Positions 21,821 to 25,796 of a stretch of DNA of 25,796 bases are shown here, piece after piece. Where the stretch lies: the NCBI GenBank assembly GCA_964581795.1, contig CAZOPW010000031.1, forward strand, positions 1 through 25,796. Reading direction: 5' to 3'. The notes beneath the pieces were generated by a model. That model had not been told where the DNA came from and made no database searches. It was given only the letters and a program-made list of their open reading frames with translations. Every line of letters begins with the position of its first letter. Position 1 is the stretch's first letter. Origin of the DNA: EX4572-165 sp964581795 (GTDB taxonomy: Archaea > Thermoplasmatota > E2 > DHVEG-1). A program made the translations under genes and the position numbers.

Positions 21821-23632
21821 ATGGTTCAAATTCATGAATTAATATTAAGAGATGCTCACCAATCAATGCTTGCAACACGAATGCGTACAGAGGACATGCT
21901 CCCTATCGCAGAGAAACTTGATGAAGTTGGATACTTCTCAATGGAAGTATGGGGTGGAGCAACCTTTGATGTTCCAATTAGATATCTCAATCAAGATCCA
22001 TGGGAACGTATTCGCAAATTAAAGGAAGCAATGCCGAACACACCAATGCAAATGTTAGAACGAGCAATGAATATTGTAGCTTATTGGAATTTTCCCGATG
22101 ATATCGTGAAAAAATTCATGTATTTAGCAAAGAAAAATGGTGTGGATTATTTCCGGATTTTCGATGCATTAAATGATTTACGAAATATGGAAATTCCCAT
22201 TAAATCAGCAAAAGAAGAAGGGGGACACGTACAAGCATGCCTGAGTTATACAATTTCACCTGTTCATACTGTTGACTATTATGTTGAAAACTTTAGTCAA
22301 TTAGAAAAAATGGGTGCAGATTCTTTATGTATAAAAGATATGGCAGGTATGATCTCCCCAAAAAGAGCATATGACATCATCAAAGGAGTCAAAGATGCGG
22401 GAGTGAAAATACCTATCGACTTACACTCCCATTGTACAAGTGGCATGACGGGGATGGCCTATCAAGCTGCTGTAGAAGCAGGCGTTGATATCTTAGATAC
22501 TGCAATTTCACCAATTTCAGGTGGCACTGCAGCGCCTCCAACTGAAAGTATAGTTGCTGCATTAAAAGATACAAAATGGGATACAGGATATGATTTAGAA
22601 GCACTCATTGAAATACGAAAATATTTCTTAAAAATCTGGGATAAATACCGACATCTTCATCGATTCAATGCTTTAAAAGTTGATCCAAGTGTCACTCTTC
22701 ATCAAATCCCTGGTGGAATGCTTTCAAATCTTATATTCCAATTAGAAGAACAAGGAGCACATGGAAAATACCAGGAAATTCTTGATGAAACCGCTCGTGT
22801 TCGAAAAGAACTAGGATACCCACCATTAGTTACCCCAACCAGTCAAGTCGTTGGGGTTCAGGCAGTGATGAACGTACTTCACGGACGATACAAAGTGATT
22901 CCAAAAGAAACCAAAGATTACTGTAAAGGAATGTATGGACGACCGCCTGCTGAAATTGATCCAAAAATCATGAAAAAGGTATTAGGAAGCAACTGGAAAG
23001 ACGAAGTTATAGACTGCCGGCCAGCGGATTTATTAAAACCAATGTGGGAAAAACGAAAGTCAGAGTTAAAATCATATGATGATGTTGAAATTAATGATGA
23101 AAATGTGATGACCTATGCAATTTATCCACAAGTTGGATTAAAATTCCTACGGGGAAAAGCACAAGCTGAATTTACTTCCGATGAATTACCATTACCAATT
23201 GATCATAAACTCACTCGAGGTATGGTGAAACAATCATTCCCTGAAGTTAATGATATTTATCTTGAAACAGAACCACCAGAGAAACGAAGCGGACCAGCAC
23301 AAATTCCAACGGAATTCGAAGTAGAAGTTGATGGTGAACCTTATGAGGTAAAAGTAACACCACAAGGTGGATTCCTTGTTGCAGGAGCCGGTGAAGGGGT
23401 AGTGCCTCCAAAAGATGTGGAAGGTGCAATCAAATCAAATATGCAAGGAACAATTCTTAAAGTTAAAGTGAACAAAGGAGACAAAGTGAAAAAAGGAGAT
23501 GTTCTGGCCACTATCGAAGCAATGAAAATGGAACAAGAAATCAATTGTGAAGTTGACGGTGAGGTAAAAGACGTCTTTGTTGGTGAAGGAGATGCAGTGA
23601 AAAGCGGCGATGTCCTCATGCAAATTCTCTGA
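21821..23632 (+). CDS. pycB: Pyruvate carboxylase subunit B (carboxyltransferase plus biotin carrier)
   Basis: Transfers carboxyl from carboxybiotin to pyruvate, giving oxaloacetate. The 603-residue protein has the normal order. The HMGL-like carboxyltransferase barrel (1-290) starts 'LRDAHQSMLATRMRT', with metal ligands D11 and H202/H204 (DLHSHCTSG) and the lysine K172 (CIKDMAG). The PYC/OADA domain follows ('GGMLSNL' to about 465), then a biotinyl domain with K569 in 'EAMKMEQE'. An Arg-Ser-Gly-Pro-Ala linker joins it. The segment 'ERAMNIVAYWNFPDDIV' departs from the usual 'RGQN.VGY..Y.DDVV'. Oxaloacetate decarboxylase or another biotin-dependent transcarboxylase would look similar, but the adjacent biotin carboxylase gene and absence of a sodium-pump subunit favour pyruvate carboxylase. 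pycA starts 43 nt downstream. Confidence 0.9.
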   Translation: MVQIHELILRDAHQSMLATRMRTEDMLPIAEKLDEVGYFSMEVWGGATFDVPIRYLNQDPWERIRKLKEAMPNTPMQMLERAMNIVAYWNFPDDIVKKFMYLAKKNGVDYFRIFDALNDLRNMEIPIKSAKEEGGHVQACLSYTISPVHTVDYYVENFSQLEKMGADSLCIKDMAGMISPKRAYDIIKGVKDAGVKIPIDLHSHCTSGMTGMAYQAAVEAGVDILDTAISPISGGTAAPPTESIVAALKDTKWDTGYDLEALIEIRKYFLKIWDKYRHLHRFNALKVDPSVTLHQIPGGMLSNLIFQLEEQGAHGKYQEILDETARVRKELGYPPLVTPTSQVVGVQAVMNVLHGRYKVIPKETKDYCKGMYGRPPAEIDPKIMKKVLGSNWKDEVIDCRPADLLKPMWEKRKSELKSYDDVEINDENVMTYAIYPQVGLKFLRGKAQAEFTSDELPLPIDHKLTRGMVKQSFPEVNDIYLETEPPEKRSGPAQIPTEFEVEVDGEPYEVKVTPQGGFLVAGAGEGVVPPKDVEGAIKSNMQGTILKVKVNKGDKVKKGDVLATIEAMKMEQEINCEVDGEVKDVFVGEGDAVKSGDVLMQIL

Positions 23633-23675
23633 AAGGATTATAAGATTTTCAATTATATAAGGAAGTGAAAATAGT

Positions 23676-25148
23676 ATGTTAAATAAAGTTCTCATTGCGA
23701 ACAGAGGAGAAATCGCTCTTCGAATCATGCGAGCCTGCAAAGAACTTGGTATTAGCACAGTTGCAGTCTACTCTGATGCAGATAAAAAAGCTTTATTTGT
23801 GAAATATGCTGATGAAAAATACAATATTGGTCCAGGTCCTGCCAGTCAAAGTTATCTAAATAAAGACAAAATAATCGAGGTTGCAATCGATACGAATACT
23901 GAGGGAATTCATCCGGGATATGGCTTCATGGCTGAGGATGCAGAATTTGCTGAATTATGTCATAAAAACAACATTGAATTCATTGGTCCACCAGTTTCAG
24001 CAATGAAACTTATGGGATCAAAAATCGATTCAAAAAAATCAATGATGAAAGCAGGGGTCCATGTAGTTCCTGGAGTTACTGAAGCTATTAAAGACCATGA
24101 GAAAGCAAAGGATATCGCTCATGAAATAGGATATCCTGTGATGTTAAAAGCTTCTGCTGGTGGTGGCGGTATTGGCATTCAAAAGGTTGATGATGAAAAG
24201 CAAATGGAAAAAGCCCTTGCGAGTGTGAAACAATTAGCTAAGAATAGTTTTGGTAACGATGCAGTATTTATCGAGAAATTTATAGGTGATCCTCGTCACA
24301 TTGAATATCAAGTAATAGGGGATAAGGACGGAAATATCATTCATTTGTATGAACGTGAATGTAGTGTTCAACGAAGACATCAGAAATTGATTGAAGAAAC
24401 GCCTTCATGTGCATTAACTCCTGAATTACGAAAAGAGATTGGTCAACAAGCTGTTCTTGCCGCTGAGACTGCGGGATATTATAATGCAGGTACTTGTGAA
24501 TTCATGTTTAAAGATGGGAAATATTATTTCCTTGAAATGAACGCTAGGTTACAAGTTGAACATCCAATCACTGAAGCAACGACGGGAGTGGATCTTGCTC
24601 GTGAACAACTTCGGGTTGCTTCAGGTCTACCGCTTGAGAACACTCAAGATGATATTCATCCTCGTGGTCATGCGATTGAATGTCGGATTAATGCTGAGGA
24701 TCCGTTGAATAACTTTGCTCCAGCTCCAGGTAAGATTACGAGATATGCTGAACCAAGTGGCCCTGGAATTCGAATAGATTCTGGGGTGTATCGTGGTTTT
24801 GAGATTCCACCGTATTACGATTCAATGATTGCAAAATTGATTATTTGGGCTGAAGATCGGCAGCGTGCTATTGAACGTGTAAAACGAGCTTTATGGGAAT
24901 TTCAAATTGGTGGTGTGCGCCATAACATCCCATTCCATCAAGTAGTCATGAATAATCCACAATGGGTTGAGGGTACGTATGATACGAGTTTCATTCCACG
25001 ATATCAAATCCTTGATCAAGTCATAGAGCATGTGAAAACATTGAAATCACAATCGTCTAGTCCTAAAGTTGCTGCTGCTATGGCTGCGGTTCAAGCAGTT
25101 AATGTCGCTATGAACAATCAAAACCAACCACAGCCTCCAAGTCCATAG
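23676..25148 (+). CDS. pycA: Pyruvate carboxylase subunit A (biotin carboxylase)
   Basis: Carboxylates the biotin on PycB using ATP and bicarbonate. The 490 residues show the three biotin carboxylase domains: N-terminal 'KVLIANRGEIALRIMRAC', the ATP-grasp domain with glycine loop 'KASAGGGGIGI' (158-168), and the catalytic strand with E287, N289, R291 and E295 (EMNARLQVEHPITE), all in the positions known from bacterial biotin carboxylase. The C-terminal domain follows ('GHAIECRINAEDP', 'YYDSMIAKLI'). The last ~25 residues are an Ala/Gln/Pro tail of low complexity. AAGGAAG about 10 nt before the ATG is the ribosome-binding site. It forms an operon with pycB. The same protein type also serves acetyl-CoA carboxylase, so a dual role is possible, but no carboxyltransferase for acetyl-CoA is nearby. 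Confidence 0.9.
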   Translation: MLNKVLIANRGEIALRIMRACKELGISTVAVYSDADKKALFVKYADEKYNIGPGPASQSYLNKDKIIEVAIDTNTEGIHPGYGFMAEDAEFAELCHKNNIEFIGPPVSAMKLMGSKIDSKKSMMKAGVHVVPGVTEAIKDHEKAKDIAHEIGYPVMLKASAGGGGIGIQKVDDEKQMEKALASVKQLAKNSFGNDAVFIEKFIGDPRHIEYQVIGDKDGNIIHLYERECSVQRRHQKLIEETPSCALTPELRKEIGQQAVLAAETAGYYNAGTCEFMFKDGKYYFLEMNARLQVEHPITEATTGVDLAREQLRVASGLPLENTQDDIHPRGHAIECRINAEDPLNNFAPAPGKITRYAEPSGPGIRIDSGVYRGFEIPPYYDSMIAKLIIWAEDRQRAIERVKRALWEFQIGGVRHNIPFHQVVMNNPQWVEGTYDTSFIPRYQILDQVIEHVKTLKSQSSSPKVAAAMAAVQAVNVAMNNQNQPQPPSP

Positions 25149-25201
25149 GTTCGGTAAATCTAAAAAAAATTCATATCCTAAACTATTAAGGAGATCAATC
25201 C

Positions 25202-25252
25202 TTTATTTTATTTTTTTAAAAATTAAATAGGCGAAGAAAGAATAAAAAAAAA
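25202..25252. terminator. Facing T-tracts between convergent pycA and tbp
   Basis: On the plus strand T-rich sequence with a seven-T run (about 25202-25217) follows pycA. On the minus strand a nine-T run (A-run at 25244-25252) follows tbp. The 121-nt convergent gap thus carries a terminator for each gene. Confidence 0.5.
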
Positions 25253-25269
25253 GAAAAATTGAATGTTTT

Positions 25270-25796
25270 TTACTTTTTGATAAGATCCAGAGCTGCAAGT
25301 TCATCAGCAAGTTTTTGAACGGCGACTGAGACATCTTCGGTTTTTCGAGCACCGGTACACACAATTTTTCCTGATCCAAAAAGAAGCATTGCTACCTTTG
25401 GATCTTGAATCCGGTACACTAATCCAGGGAATTGTTCTGGTTCATATTCGACGTTTTCGAGGCCAAGACCCATTGCAACTTCATTTAGATTTAATTCTGT
25501 TCCAAGGTCAGATATGGCAACGATATTTTGAATGACAATTTTTAATTCTTCATTTGAATAGACTTCAATTCCAAGTTTACGAAGTTTATCTGCGATGATA
25601 TCGACGGTTTTTCGAACGTTTTCAACGTTTTTTGCTCCAGTGCAATTCGCTTTTCCGCTCCTAAATAATAATGTGGCGGTTTTAGGTTCGTCTAATCGAT
25701 AGACAAGTCCAGGGAATTGTTCTGGTTCATATTCAGCTTCTTCAAGTGATTGAGCGATAGCATCTAAATCAAGTTTTTCAGCAAATGATGTCGATG
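25270..25796 (-). CDS. tbp: TATA-box-binding protein, N-terminus cut by the window edge
   Basis: The basal archaeal transcription factor that binds TATA boxes and recruits TFB and RNA polymerase. About 175 residues are present, and the open frame runs off the right end, so roughly the first 15-20 residues are missing. Both direct repeats of the saddle are visible: repeat 1 from 'STSFAEKLDLDAIA' through 'YEPEQFPGLVYRLDEPKTATLLFRSG' split pieces to 'GAKNVENV', repeat 2 from 'NIVAISDLGTELNLNEVA' with a second 'YEPEQFPGLVYR' and 'FGSGKIVCTGARKTEDV'. The short frame starting at the internal ATG (25473) is only repeat 2 and is not the true gene. The last residues are 'LDLIKK' with no long acidic tail. 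It is convergent with pycA. Confidence 0.93.
   Translation of the reverse strand, partial: STSFAEKLDLDAIAQSLEEAEYEPEQFPGLVYRLDEPKTATLLFRSGKANCTGAKNVENVRKTVDIIADKLRKLGIEVYSNEELKIVIQNIVAISDLGTELNLNEVAMGLGLENVEYEPEQFPGLVYRIQDPKVAMLLFGSGKIVCTGARKTEDVSVAVQKLADELAALDLIKK

Noticed and set aside
21821..25148. Oxaloacetate decarboxylase sodium pump or transcarboxylase complex
   Set aside because: PycB-like proteins also serve those complexes, but no membrane beta or gamma subunit is present and a biotin carboxylase is directly downstream, which fits pyruvate carboxylase.
25270..25473. 67-codon gene starting at the internal ATG 25473
   Set aside because: The same frame is open to the window edge and encodes the first TBP repeat, so this is only the second half of tbp.

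Overview
The window is an AT-rich archaeal chromosome segment. The clearest marker is the right edge, which encodes most of a TATA-binding protein. A two-repeat archaeal tRNA-splicing endonuclease, an archaeal secreted Ser-Lys protease (COG1750 type), split PycB/PycA subunits and TATA boxes placed 26-32 nt upstream of start codons agree with this. I infer a euryarchaeal-grade organism, plausibly a sediment Thermoplasmatota-type lineage. The sequence alone does not fix the taxon.

Layout. 1-4.1 kb (minus strand): a membrane-anchored protein of unknown function, a class I SAM methyltransferase and a repeat-built MscS-like channel, separated by gene-free gaps of 360-440 nt. 4.4-5.9 kb (plus): a CoA-disulfide reductase/NADH oxidase-type flavoprotein. 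5.9-6.8 kb: two small, T-rich membrane-protein fragments that both look frameshifted. 6.8-8.6 kb (minus): a secreted Ntn-hydrolase (C69/secernin-like). Divergent from it, 8.7-13.6 kb (plus): a ThiI-like THUMP protein whose catalytic motifs have decayed, overlapping a ketopantoate reductase; then a membrane-anchored calcium/zinc metalloprotease and a D-2-hydroxyacid dehydrogenase. 13.6-17.5 kb (minus): a likely operon of secreted Lon-type protease, tRNA endonuclease and MBL-fold hydrolase. 17.5-18.0 kb: a 515-nt non-coding region with strong hairpins and a cluster of palindromes. 18.0-19.9 kb (plus): a BlaI-like repressor overlapping a BlaR1-like M56 membrane protease. 19.9-21.5 kb (minus): a large surface protein with a pilin-like N-terminus. 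21.8-25.1 kb (plus): pycB-pycA, pyruvate carboxylase, replenishing oxaloacetate. 25.3 kb to the end (minus): TBP.

Themes. Four protease or amidohydrolase-type proteins, three of them predicted to face outward, lie within 13 kb, suggesting a cell that processes external or surface protein. CoA metabolism appears twice (ketopantoate reductase and CoA-disulfide reductase). The most system-like item is the BlaI/M56 pair: its promoter carries BlaI-type TACA...TGTA dyads, its sensor lacks the penicillin-binding domain of BlaR1, and it sits beside a possible structured RNA. The second notable item is the THUMP protein that has lost the ThiI PP-loop. No tRNA, rRNA, CRISPR array or insertion sequence was recognised.
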